Positions 25,694 through 33,118 are shown, counted from the first letter of the stretch. The stretch is 64,000 nucleotides of DNA from Streptomyces sp. NBC_00704 (GCF_036226605.1 NZ_CP109000.1:806001-870000); one strand, 5' to 3'. A program made the numbers and translations. Notes: generated by a model not told the origin, from the letters alone.

Positions 25694-25744
25694 GTCGTCC
25701 GTCCTCCTGTTTCCCAGCGCTCACCGTCCGGGAGGGCTGAGGAC

Positions 25745-26503
25745 TCACGCCCGTCCGGCGACCGCGCTCGCGAACGCGTCGGGCCGGTCGAACATCACGT
25801 TGTGGCCCGCCCCCGCAACGGTCACCACCCGCACACCCGCCGCCTCCAGCGCGTCCGCTCCGTCGAGTTCCCCGCTGAGCGCGCCCTGCAGACAGACGCG
25901 TTCGACCGTCTTCAGCCCGAGAAGGATCTCGCGCATGACGGGCTCCGATCCCCGGCGGAGCCCCACGGCACTGCGGTGCAACGCGCGCGGGTCCGCGAGA
26001 CGCATGGTGGCGGCCCACACGGACCCCACCTTTTCCAGCACACGCGCGTACCCGCCGCCGACGAACTCCTCCTCCGTGTACGAGGCGATGCCGCTGCTGC
26101 CCGCCGCGGCCGGCGGAAACGCGTCGAGGTTGGCCTCCGTCAGCACGAGCCGCGACACGAGGTCGGGGCGGCGGTGAGCGAGCACGAGAGCCACCGAGCC
26201 CCCCATGCTGTGGGCGACCAGCTCGGCCCCTCTCACGCCCGCCGCGTCCAGCGCCGCCGCGAGCGCGTCGGCGTGGTCGTCCAACGCGTAACCGAAGTCC
26301 GCGGGACGATCGCTGATGCCGTGTCCGGGCAGATCGACGAACAGGCTGCGCCGCCCAGTGAGTTCGGGACGGCAGGCCACGTGCGCGTGGTAGACGGTCG
26401 AGGCCGCTCCCAGACCGTGCACGTACACGCGCGCGGGCTCCTCCCCCGGCGTCTCGGTCCAGCGGATCTGACTCCCGCCGCCGTCGAACTCGACTTGCCG
26501 CAT
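25745..26503 (-). CDS. Alpha/beta hydrolase
   Basis: Hydrolase of 252 residues with the nucleophile elbow AHSMGG (Ser near 105), the oxyanion-hole strand HGLGAAS (about 30), LPGHGISDRP typical of hydrolases of small esters or C-C bonds, and a catalytic-histidine region GAGHNVMFDRPDAF near the end. Reaction and substrate are not deducible. It is divergent from the padR gene across a 363-bp region full of short repeats, so PadR may control it. Confidence 0.85.
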   Translation of the reverse strand: MRQVEFDGGGSQIRWTETPGEEPARVYVHGLGAASTVYHAHVACRPELTGRRSLFVDLPGHGISDRPADFGYALDDHADALAAALDAAGVRGAELVAHSMGGSVALVLAHRRPDLVSRLVLTEANLDAFPPAAAGSSGIASYTEEEFVGGGYARVLEKVGSVWAATMRLADPRALHRSAVGLRRGSEPVMREILLGLKTVERVCLQGALSGELDGADALEAAGVRVVTVAGAGHNVMFDRPDAFASAVAGRA

Positions 26504-26580
26504 CGCTTCCCCTTCACCTCAGCACGACTGTCACCAGGAGACGGACCCGACGCGAGGCGTCCGTACTTGATCGTCATCAC

Positions 26581-26735
26581 TGGACTTGACTTCAGTTGAC
26601 TGGACGTCACTTGGCTTGACGCCGCCTGGACCGCCCTGGACCGAACTGCACTGGACCGAACCGGACTCGACCGAACTGGACTCGACCGGACTCGACCGGA
26701 CTCGACCGGACTCGACTGACCGGACCCGACCGAAG
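26581..26735. repeat. 10-bp-periodic array upstream of the hydrolase
   Basis: About 155 bp built of degenerate 10-bp units. The core (near 26680-26716) repeats CTCGACCGGA four times almost perfectly; the left half has looser TGGAC/TTGAC words at about the same period. It occupies the 5' region of the hydrolase gene and part of the divergent padR promoter region. The period is about one helical turn. Confidence 0.8.
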
Positions 26736-26771
26736 ATACATCGGCTACGTAGTATTCCGTCAACGATGTAT
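26736..26771. promoter_or_regulatory. Putative PadR operator
   Basis: ATACATCG (26736-26743) and CGATGTAT (26764-26771) form a perfect 8-bp inverted repeat, with the palindrome CTACGTAG (26745-26752) inside. PadR proteins commonly bind ATGT/ACAT half-sites, and the padR start is about 95 bp downstream, so autoregulation is likely. Confidence 0.55.
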
Positions 26772-26777
26772 TCGTCA

Positions 26778-26813
26778 ATCGATGCAGCCGCCGATCGATG
26801 CAGCCGCCGATCG
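26778..26813. repeat. 16-bp direct repeat before padR
   Basis: ATCGATGCAGCCGCCG occurs twice back to back (26778 and 26794), and a third partial copy (ATCGA) begins at 26810. It lies between the inverted repeat and the padR start. Confidence 0.8.
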
Positions 26814-26866
26814 ACGTACTTTGGGCCAAGAGGTGAGGTGGCACTGTCGTGCGGCACAATGCGGCC

Positions 26867-27391
26867 ATGTTGGAGCTCGCCATCCTCGGCTTCCTGTACG
26901 ACGCCCCGCTGCACGGCTACGAGCTGCGCAAACGCATCTCGGCGTTGACCGGGCACGTGCGTCCCGTGGCCGAGAGCACTCTCTACCCGGCGATCAAGCG
27001 GTTGGAGAAGGCGGGCTTCCTGGTACGCACCACGGAGCCGGGCGCGGTGGCCGCTCCCCGGCACGTCCTCAGCCTCACCGAGGAAGGCAGGACGGAACTG
27101 CGCGGACGCCTCTCGGATCCGGACCAGCGCGACATCACCGACGAGAACCGCTGGTTCACGCTGCTCGCGTTCCTCAGGCACCTGGACGACGCCGAGGCCC
27201 AGGCTGCCGTCCTACGGCGACGGCTGGCCTTCCTGGAGGAGCCGGCGAGCTTCTTCTACGACGGCGACCGGCCGCTGCGCGCCGAGGAGCTGGGGGATCC
27301 GTTCCGGCGGGGCGTCCTCACCATCGCGCGGGCCACCTCCCGGGCCGAGCTGCGCTGGCTGCGCGAGACGCTCGACTCACTGTCCGGCTGA
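26867..27391 (+). CDS. PadR-family transcriptional regulator
   Basis: PadR regulator of 174 residues. The winged helix (about 1-80) has the standard beginning MLELAILGFLYDAPLHGYEL, the recognition region ESTLYPAIKRLEKAGFL and the wing with HVLSLTEEGR. The C-terminal helical domain (about 95-170) serves dimerisation. ATG 26867 matches the usual family start; a GTG at 26849 has a better-placed GAGG and is possible. A putative operator lies upstream. It ends inside the 3' end of the mpaB fragment, converging with a 15-bp overlap. Confidence 0.9.
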   Translation: MLELAILGFLYDAPLHGYELRKRISALTGHVRPVAESTLYPAIKRLEKAGFLVRTTEPGAVAAPRHVLSLTEEGRTELRGRLSDPDQRDITDENRWFTLLAFLRHLDDAEAQAAVLRRRLAFLEEPASFFYDGDRPLRAEELGDPFRRGVLTIARATSRAELRWLRETLDSLSG

Positions 27392-28159
27392 CTCGCCCGG
27401 CCGCCGTACGGGGCAGCCTGCCGTTCCCGGAGTCGGACGAGTGCCCAGCTCCTCCAGTCGGTAGCCGTTCGGGTAGCCCTTGATCTCCCGGTTCTGCCGG
27501 GCGTGGTGCGGGGCACGGCGCGGCGGGAACAGCCGCACCGCTCGTCCACGCGCGCGGAGCGCTCCGCGCACCAGAGCGCGGGTGACGGTACCGGGTGCCG
27601 GATAGCGGAAGGCCTCCAGGAGCGGTGCGTCGAGAAGGGCGAGTGTGGCACGGCGCAGAAGAGGCGCCAGCAGCCGCGGGTACCACGAGGCCATCAGGTC
27701 GAGCGTCGCGTCCGAGACGCGCCGCGCACCCTCGTCCCAGCCGAAATGAGCCTCCTCGTAGGCGTCGAGACAGGCCTCGAACTCCTCGTAGGTTCCCGGA
27801 ATGCCCTTGATCCCCATGCGTTGGCCCAGTGTGCGGTAGTACGCGCTACAGGCGACGATCTCGTGGCGCGACAGCCTGCGCCAGCCGTAGGCGTCGATCC
27901 ACCGCTTGGGCATCACGACGAACGTGCACAGCACGTACCGCATGTCGTCGTTGCTGATGTCGTAGCTGCGGTGCATCCGGTTGATGCGGCGGACGGCGGT
28001 GCGCCCCTGCTCGCTGTCGAAGCCGTGCTCGACGACGGCGTCGAGCAGAAGCGAAGTGTCGTCATAGCGCTTCTGGGAGCGGTCGGTGAGTTCCGCGGTC
28101 TCCGCGAGCAGGCGCCCGATGGAGGGCACCGCGTAGGTGCGGTACAGAGCCATCTCAAG
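27377..28159 (-). pseudogene. mpaB (DUF2236 oxygenase) 3' part, split by the element
   Basis: The C-terminal 260 codons of an MpaB/latex-clearing-type (DUF2236) oxygenase, a haem-linked family. The segment begins LEMALYRTYAVPSIGRLLAE and includes RINRMHRSYDISNDDMRYVL, MPKRWIDAYGWRRLSRHE and HFGWDEGARRVSD. Its missing first 39 codons lie at 31311-31427, beyond the inserted element. Precise removal of 28160-31310 joins GCT and CTT in frame and gives WDVTRAL-EMALYRTYAV, exactly what the family predicts. An open frame running on to 28315 uses element DNA and has no family N-terminus. This part is probably not expressed as a working enzyme. Confidence 0.88.
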
Positions 28160-28175
28160 CGTGACCGTCACTCCG
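28150..28175. other. Left attachment junction (att core 28158-28159)
   Basis: Host mpaB DNA to the left meets element DNA to the right at the dinucleotide AG (28158-28159). On the element side GACCGTC (28163-28169) is one attP arm; its inverted partner GACGGTC lies at the right junction. Only AG is shared at the two junctions, as expected for the 2-bp core of a large serine integrase. Confidence 0.82.
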
Positions 28176-28223
28176 AGTGTCATTCGTTTTCGTATGGAGC
28201 TGGCCGCCTGACCTGGAGGAATG

Positions 28224-28568
28224 ATGTCCGAGCCGAGTTGGAAGACCGAGCTGCGCTCGGAGTTGGACGACGCCGCAAGCACGATCGAGCGCGGAAGCTC
28301 GATCCAGGGCGGCATCGACTATGGCCGCCAGGGTCTGGAGTCGACGGTCTTCGAGGCGCTCGACGCCGCTTACCAGCGCGGCGAGCAGGCGGGCTCGTCC
28401 CGCATGAACTACCGCCTGGTCCAGGAGAACGAGCGTCTGCGCCGCGAGCTTGGACTGGCGCAGCAGAGCAAGCGAAGAGAGGAGGTGTGTCCGACGTGCC
28501 TGTCTGCCATCGGTGCCTCCGGGTCCACTGCATCTGCGGATGAGACGCCCGAAGGGGCGGCATCGTGA
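28224..28568 (+). CDS. Element protein with predicted coiled coil
   Basis: Protein of about 114 residues with no family I recognise. The middle (about 60-90, QAGSSRMNYRLVQENERLRR) has heptad-like Leu/Arg/Glu spacing expected of a coiled coil, followed by CPTC, a single possible metal-binding pair, and a Ser/Ala-rich tail. Two ATGs exist (28221, 28224); the second is better spaced from GGAGG (28215-28219). It is the first cargo gene, and its stop overlaps the next GTG. In the excised circle the integrase gene would end only 12 bp before its start. Confidence 0.65.
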   Translation: MSEPSWKTELRSELDDAASTIERGSSIQGGIDYGRQGLESTVFEALDAAYQRGEQAGSSRMNYRLVQENERLRRELGLAQQSKRREEVCPTCLSAIGASGSTASADETPEGAAS

Positions 28569-28639
28569 CCCGACTTCAACGAATCATCCTCTTGGCCGCC
28601 TTCACGGCGGCCTTCTTCATTTCTGGAGTGCCTCGATGA
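28565..28639 (+). CDS. 24-residue hydrophobic peptide
   Basis: Tiny frame starting at GTG 28565, overlapping the previous stop (GTGA), and ending in TGA that overlaps the next ATG (ATGA). The product MTRLQRIILLAAFTAAFFIS plus GVPR is a short basic N-terminus and one membrane-spanning stretch. Double stop-start coupling supports translation, but it may simply pass ribosomes to the next gene. No family is recognised; it is too short for normal gene callers. Confidence 0.45.
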   Translation: MTRLQRIILLAAFTAAFFISGVPR

Positions 28640-28749
28640 AGGAGCACGTCAAGAGCTTCGCCGTCTGGCTCTTCTGGGCCACGGTGCAAGCAGTGGTCGG
28701 CGGGATCGTCGGCCTGTTCCTCGTGGCGATGTACCTGAGGGCCCGCTGA
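28636..28749 (+). CDS. 37-residue single-pass membrane protein
   Basis: Small protein with a charged N-terminus (MKEHVK), one transmembrane helix (AVWLFWATVQAVVGGIVGLF, about 9-28) and a short basic end. It overlaps the peptide before it (ATGA) and the HNH gene after it (TGATG). Phage holin-like or signalling-peptide roles are possible, but nothing in the sequence decides. I recognise no homologue. Confidence 0.6.
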   Translation: MKEHVKSFAVWLFWATVQAVVGGIVGLFLVAMYLRAR

Positions 28750-29198
28750 TGCGAGAGAAAGATCAGGCTCGCTTCTGGTCCAAGGTCGCCCTGCCCAACG
28801 AGCAGGGCTGCATGCTGTGGCTGAAGGCCACGGACAAGGACGGCTATGGGGTTTTCGGGACGACCTCGGGCCAGCGTCGGGCCCACCGCGTCTCGTACGA
28901 ACTGGCCTACGGGCCTATCCCTGACGGGCTGGTCATTGACCACGTGCGCGCCAAGGGCTGCACGAACACAAACTGCGTGGCACCGGCGCACCTTGAGGCC
29001 GTGACGCAGGCGGAGAACGTACTGCGCAGCCGGGGCCTGCCTGCAATTCATGCAGCCAAGACCCACTGCCATCGGGGGCATGCCTTCGATGAGAAGAACA
29101 CGTACCGGTACCTACGGCGCGGTCGACCCGCTCGGAACTGTCGGGCCTGCGCTGCGGCTCGGAAGCGTGGGAAGGGAGGTGCCCCCCTTGTTGTATGA
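28749..29198 (+). CDS. HNH endonuclease of phage/homing type
   Basis: A 149-residue HNH nuclease. The N-terminal region has CMLWLKATDKDGYGVF, then the family block RRAHRVSYELAYGPIPDGLV, the catalytic DH in VIDHVRAKGC (about 62-64), the Asn/His end in CVAPAHLEAVTQAEN (about 79-93), and two more cysteine pairs in CHRGH and CRAC that suggest a zinc ribbon. Such proteins are common in actinophages, as free-standing homing nucleases or next to packaging genes. It cuts DNA; its target is unknown. It is the last gene of the coupled cargo group. Confidence 0.88.
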   Translation: MREKDQARFWSKVALPNEQGCMLWLKATDKDGYGVFGTTSGQRRAHRVSYELAYGPIPDGLVIDHVRAKGCTNTNCVAPAHLEAVTQAENVLRSRGLPAIHAAKTHCHRGHAFDEKNTYRYLRRGRPARNCRACAAARKRGKGGAPLVV

Positions 29199-29343
29199 CC
29201 CTCACCGCAAGTGGGCGCCTGCTCAGACTCCTGTTCAGCCCACGCGCTGACAGCGGTACGGCCTAAGATCCAGCCGTACACGACGACACCGGCCGCGCGG
29301 ACAGGCGCTGACCGGTGTCTGATCAGTCGCGAAGGGACTGACT

Positions 29344-31359
29344 GTGACCAAGACTCTCACGGCCACGCTCAGGGCCGTCGACTACCTCCGGGTGTCGACG
29401 GAGCAGCAGAAGCAGGGCTACGGCATCAGCTACTCCGCCAAGAAGACGGCGAAGTACATCGCGTCCAAAGGCTGGGCGCACATCGACACGTTCAAGGACG
29501 AGGGCGTCTCCGGCTCCCTGCCCTGGCAGGAGCGCGACGACCTTCCCCGCCTCATGAAGCTGGTACGGCAGGAGCCGCGCCCCTTCGACGTGGTGGTGGT
29601 CTCCGAGACCCGCGCCATCGGCCGCCGGGACCGGGCTTTCTGGCGCTGGGTGTGGGAACTGCAAGATCTCGGCGTCTTCGTCGCCGTGGTGGACAAGGGC
29701 ATTGACAACACCACGGAAGACGGCGAAGCCGCGATGCGCGAGGAGGCGAACTACGCCTTCAAGGAGTACACGCGCATCAAGGTCCGGACGCAGTCCGGCA
29801 TTCAGGAGAAGGCCGAGGAGGGCGGGCATCCCGGCGGCGTCGCGCCGTACGGGTGGCGCATCCAGGACCAGGGCCGGCGGGGAGAGTCCCGCCTGACGCT
29901 CGATGTCTGTCCCGCGGACGGGCACTGCACGGTCGTCCATGAGACGGACGTGCTGGAGCGTGCCTGGCACTTGATCGTCGTCGAGTCCAAGAACTGCCGC
30001 AAGGCGGCCATGGCGCTGAACGCCGAAGGGCTGCGCACGCGCCGCGGCAGGCTGTGGGCCGCGGGGAACCTGCGGCGCAAGCTCCAGTCACGGGCTGTCC
30101 AGGAGGCCCGGATGCTGTACCGCAACCCCGAGACCGCGGGCCGCAAGAACGGCACCAAGCTGGACGTCCACGGCCAGCCGGCCAACGGCCAGAGCGTGGT
30201 CATCGAGCTGCCCCGCCTCTTCTCCGAGGCGGAGGTCGAGCGACTGAACAAGGCGCTGGAGCGCAACGCCCGCACCCGTAAGGCCGAGAGCAACGTCCAC
30301 CCGCTGTCAAAGCGGGTCTACGGCTCGTGCGGGAAGTACTACACGGGCCTTGACCGCTGCGATCGCCCCGGCCGCATGTACCGCTGCTCGGGCAAGATCG
30401 AGAGTCATCCGGGCGCGAAGGTCTGCACCTGCTCACAGGTGGACGCCGACGCCCTGGAAGGGCGTTTGTGGGACGAGGTCTGCGCCCTTCTCCAGGACCC
30501 CGAGCGGCTCACGCTGATGGCCATGGACTGGCTGGACATGGCCACGGGCCAGCAGGGCGACCACGACAAGCGCGTGGCCGAGCTGGATTCGAAGATCCAG
30601 GACCAGGACGAGGCGATCACCAACATGATGATCGTGGCCGCGAAGAGCAAGTCTCCGGGCGCTGCCGCCAAGGCGATCAAGGCCCTGGAGGACGAGCGCG
30701 AGGAGCTGGTCAAACTCCGGGAAGAGGCCCTCGCCTGGAAGGCGGAGGGCGAGCTGGCCCAGCAGCGGGCCCACGATCTTCAGGCCCTGGCCGACGTGGC
30801 CAAGACCCGCATGAGGGACATGACCGCGGCCGAGAAGGCCGAGGTGTGCGACTTGCTGGATCTGAAGGTCACGCTCGCCGGCCCGGTGCCGAAGAAGGTC
30901 CGGGCAGACGACACGCTCACGGCCTGGTTCCGTGAGCGGGACCGCGGCGTCCCCGTCCTGGACGACAGCGCCTGGGCTCTCGTGGAGCCCCTCTTCAAGG
31001 CCTCTGAGCGCCGCGCACGGGCCGACCGGATCCCGCACCGTCAGGTGCTCGAAGCGGTCCTCATGAAGGCCCGTGAGGGCATCACCTGGAAGGAGCTTCC
31101 CGAGCACTTCGGGAAGACCACGGGCCTGACGACCCGCTACCAGCGGTGGGTCGCCTCCGGCCTCTTCGAGCAGGCGATGGACGTGCTTGCGGAGTGCGAG
31201 AGCACTCCCCTGCCTGACCTGTACCCGCTGCCTCCGCTCCTGGTGGAGGGCAAGATTGACCCCCGGTTGCTCATCCGAGTTCCGGCGGCACCCGAGCAGA
31301 CGGTCCCGAGAGCCCGGGTGACGTCCCACGGGAACTCGAAGGCCGCCATGAGCCGGTAG
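29344..31359 (+). CDS. Large serine integrase with IS5-type (DUF4096-like) C-terminal domain
   Basis: Recombinase of 671 residues starting at GTG. The catalytic domain has YLRVSTEQQ with nucleophile Ser18, followed by the recombinase domain (PYGWRI block near 160), a zinc-ribbon region (about 318-355, CGKYY and YRCSGK) and a coiled-coil region (about 410-490). Residues about 538-619 (DDSAWALVEPLF ... EGITWKELPEHFG ... RYQRWVASGLFEQAM) resemble the DUF4096 helix-turn-helix of IS5 transposases, an unusual addition. The last 16 codons lie beyond the attachment core, in host DNA; in the circle they are replaced by 18 codons of element DNA. A weak -10 (TAAGAT, 29264) lies upstream. Confidence 0.93.
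   Translation: MTKTLTATLRAVDYLRVSTEQQKQGYGISYSAKKTAKYIASKGWAHIDTFKDEGVSGSLPWQERDDLPRLMKLVRQEPRPFDVVVVSETRAIGRRDRAFWRWVWELQDLGVFVAVVDKGIDNTTEDGEAAMREEANYAFKEYTRIKVRTQSGIQEKAEEGGHPGGVAPYGWRIQDQGRRGESRLTLDVCPADGHCTVVHETDVLERAWHLIVVESKNCRKAAMALNAEGLRTRRGRLWAAGNLRRKLQSRAVQEARMLYRNPETAGRKNGTKLDVHGQPANGQSVVIELPRLFSEAEVERLNKALERNARTRKAESNVHPLSKRVYGSCGKYYTGLDRCDRPGRMYRCSGKIESHPGAKVCTCSQVDADALEGRLWDEVCALLQDPERLTLMAMDWLDMATGQQGDHDKRVAELDSKIQDQDEAITNMMIVAAKSKSPGAAAKAIKALEDEREELVKLREEALAWKAEGELAQQRAHDLQALADVAKTRMRDMTAAEKAEVCDLLDLKVTLAGPVPKKVRADDTLTAWFRERDRGVPVLDDSAWALVEPLFKASERRARADRIPHRQVLEAVLMKAREGITWKELPEHFGKTTGLTTRYQRWVASGLFEQAMDVLAECESTPLPDLYPLPPLLVEGKIDPRLLIRVPAAPEQTVPRARVTSHGNSKAAMSR
31295..31325. 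other. Right attachment junction (att core 31309-31310)
   Basis: Element DNA to the left carries the arm GACGGTC (31299-31305), then CCG, the core AG (31309-31310) and host mpaB DNA beginning AGCCCGGGTG. Joined to the left junction of the element, this gives two 7-bp inverted arms spaced symmetrically by eight bases around AG. Confidence 0.82.
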
Positions 31360-31427
31360 ATCTCGGAGGCGTCCTCGTGCGGGTCCAGCCGACGGATCCG
31401 TTCGAGACGTTCGAAGCGCTTCACCAC
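31311..31427 (-). pseudogene. mpaB 5' part, split by the element
   Basis: First 39 codons of the interrupted mpaB gene, starting at GTG 31427: MVKRFERLERIRRLDPHEDA, then SEIYRLMAAFEFPWDVTRA. This is the usual N-terminus of the DUF2236/MpaB family. Codon 40 (CTC here, CTT after repair) spans the att core. The frame runs on about 57 codons into element DNA without homology. Together with 27377-28159 it rebuilds a protein of about 299 residues. Confidence 0.85.
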
Positions 31428-31521
31428 TGCGTCCCCTCTGTTGCCGCCGGAGTGCCAACTCTAGGTTGAGAAGCAGCAGATGAACGTTGATCCGGGGTCA
31501 TGACCAGGGAAGGCGGTCGGC

Positions 31522-31851
31522 ATGATCGGCAAGATCCGCACGGCGTTCGGAAGACTTCTCGACGCGAAGCGCGCGTCCTCGCGAGCGGACGGCACGGCCG
31601 GTCCGGACGGGACGCCGGGCCCCGCCAGGAAACGCGCCCCGAACCTTTTCGAGGCGGCCGCCTCCTACGTCTCGGCCTGCGCCGAGAACGACCAGGACAG
31701 GATCGACGAGGCGGCGGGCTGGGTGTCGCCCGAGGCCCTGTCCTTCGGGGTCAACGAACTGGCCTGCCGCGCCGTCCTCGCCCTCGCGCGAGAGCGCGAC
31801 GAGTCGCCCCGTGCCGTGGCTCGCGCGCTCCTCGGGCTGCCGGCGACGTGA
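31522..31851 (+). CDS. Hypothetical protein
   Basis: Protein of 109 residues, unrecognised. The first 45 residues are basic and probably disordered (Ser/Gly/Pro/Lys/Arg); the rest looks like a small all-helical domain (FEAAASYVSACAENDQDRID and VNELACRAVLALARERDESP). No signal peptide or membrane helix. ATG 31522 is preceded by GGAAGGCGG. It is the first host gene beyond the interrupted mpaB and is divergent from it. Confidence 0.65.
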   Translation: MIGKIRTAFGRLLDAKRASSRADGTAGPDGTPGPARKRAPNLFEAAASYVSACAENDQDRIDEAAGWVSPEALSFGVNELACRAVLALARERDESPRAVARALLGLPAT

Positions 31852-31990
31852 CGCGTCCGACTGCCCGAGGTGGTCGATTCGCCCCGTCCGACCGGAAAGC
31901 TGCAGCTCCGGCTGTGTCGGCCGGCCGTGACAAGCGCCTTCCCACCGCACTAGGGTGCGCGCCGTTGGACGAACCGATGGGGAGGCTGGG

Positions 31991-32956
31991 ATGGCCGGGA
32001 CGGACGAGGACGCCGTCGCCGCCGCGGACGATGCGCTCTATGTGCTCACGGCGGTGCTGTTGACGCCGGCGAAGTTCCCGAGTGCGTTGGGCGACGACTA
32101 TCCGGAGGCCTGTGCGGCGCTCGGCCTCCCGCCGCTCGCCGACGGCTACGGCTTGGTGCTGGGACAGGACGGCGAGGGCGCGCGCTGGACCGTCGTCATC
32201 GACGACGTGTCGCTGGTGGCGGTCGCCATCGCGTCGTGGGACTGCGGCATGGAGTACGACCTGTCGCCGAACGAGCGGACGGTGGTCGCCGCGCTGCCCG
32301 GCTGGCCGCTGGCGGTCGCCGTCGCGGCCCCCGGCGTGCCCGCGCCGCACGATCCCGCCCCCGAGGTGACGGACGGCCCGGCCCTGTGCCCGCCGGACAC
32401 GAGCACCTGGGGTCCGGCCCAGCGGCGGCTGGGGGCGGACGAGATCGCGTTGCAGTGGGCGCTGTGGCGCGAGCAGATCGACGACACGGAGTTCGCGCCC
32501 TCCGCGCAGAGCGAGTCCGACACGCACGCGGGCGACCCGCACTCGGCCGACACGCACGCGACCGCCGTCGGAGCGGGCCGGGCGGACGCGGTGGCCGCTC
32601 AGGCCGGCGCAGTGACCGCTCAGGCCGGGGCCGCCCCGACCGGGGAGGCCGTCGCGGTGTCCGGGGCCGGAGGGGACGCGCCGAAGGGGCGCAGCGGCAT
32701 CCGCCGTGTGCTGGCCGAAGTGCGCGCCTACGTGGACACCCCTCCTCCCCTCGGGCGGGTGCGCTCGTCGTTCGCTCCCGGCGACGCGCGCACCCTGCGC
32801 GCCGACGGGCCGGGCTGGTCGCTGGTGGCCAGGACCGACGACATCGCGTTCGTCCTCCTCGACGACGCGCCCGGCGAGGTTCTGCCGGTGGGCCGTGGCC
32901 CCGAACTGCCCGGACTGCTGGAGGCACTCGACAAGATGGCCGTGCGGCCTCTGTGA
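31991..32956 (+). CDS. Hypothetical two-part protein
   Basis: Protein of 321 residues with no domain I can name. The N-terminal part (about 1-175) looks globular and mixed alpha/beta (DGYGLVLGQDG, WTVVIDDVSLVAVAIASWDCGMEYDL). A low-complexity Ala/Thr/His/Gly linker (about 180-235) follows, and then a short C-terminal domain (LAEVRAYVDTPPPLGRVRSSF, LVARTDDIAFVLLDD). ATG 31991 follows GGGGAGG. It stands alone between the 109-aa gene and a small membrane gene on the other strand. Confidence 0.7.
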   Translation: MAGTDEDAVAAADDALYVLTAVLLTPAKFPSALGDDYPEACAALGLPPLADGYGLVLGQDGEGARWTVVIDDVSLVAVAIASWDCGMEYDLSPNERTVVAALPGWPLAVAVAAPGVPAPHDPAPEVTDGPALCPPDTSTWGPAQRRLGADEIALQWALWREQIDDTEFAPSAQSESDTHAGDPHSADTHATAVGAGRADAVAAQAGAVTAQAGAAPTGEAVAVSGAGGDAPKGRSGIRRVLAEVRAYVDTPPPLGRVRSSFAPGDARTLRADGPGWSLVARTDDIAFVLLDDAPGEVLPVGRGPELPGLLEALDKMAVRPL

Positions 32957-33118
32957 GGCCGCCCGTCCTCCCCTCGACGACCACCGCCGGCGGCATCCGC
33001 CCGTGACGCCCGCGGTGGCCTTCGGTTCCTGCGGTGACCGTGTCGGGTCACCGCAGGCGGGTACGTCCGCGGCGGGGCGCCGTACCGGTCGTGCCGTCGC
33101 AGCCGCGGCGCCCTCGCC

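Larger units (their letters stand above)
28160..31310. mobile_element. 3.15-kb serine-integrase element inserted in mpaB
   Basis: Compact element bounded by AG cores at 28158-28159 and 31309-31310, with all genes on the + strand: a coiled-coil protein, two tiny membrane peptides, an HNH endonuclease and a large serine recombinase. It carries no capsid, conjugation or replication genes, so it is either a minimal mobilisable element, a satellite, or the collapsed ends of a prophage. The exact rebuilding of both mpaB (attB) and a symmetric attP argues that the ends are intact. See the findings for the circular-operon model. Confidence 0.88.

Noticed and set aside
27377..28315. A 312-codon minus-strand frame taken as a complete MpaB protein
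   Set aside because: Its first 52 codons come from element DNA antisense to the cargo gene and lack the family N-terminus, which is found instead at 31311-31427.
31137..31427. A 96-codon minus-strand frame as a separate gene
   Set aside because: Only its first 39-40 codons are mpaB; the rest is antisense to the integrase gene.
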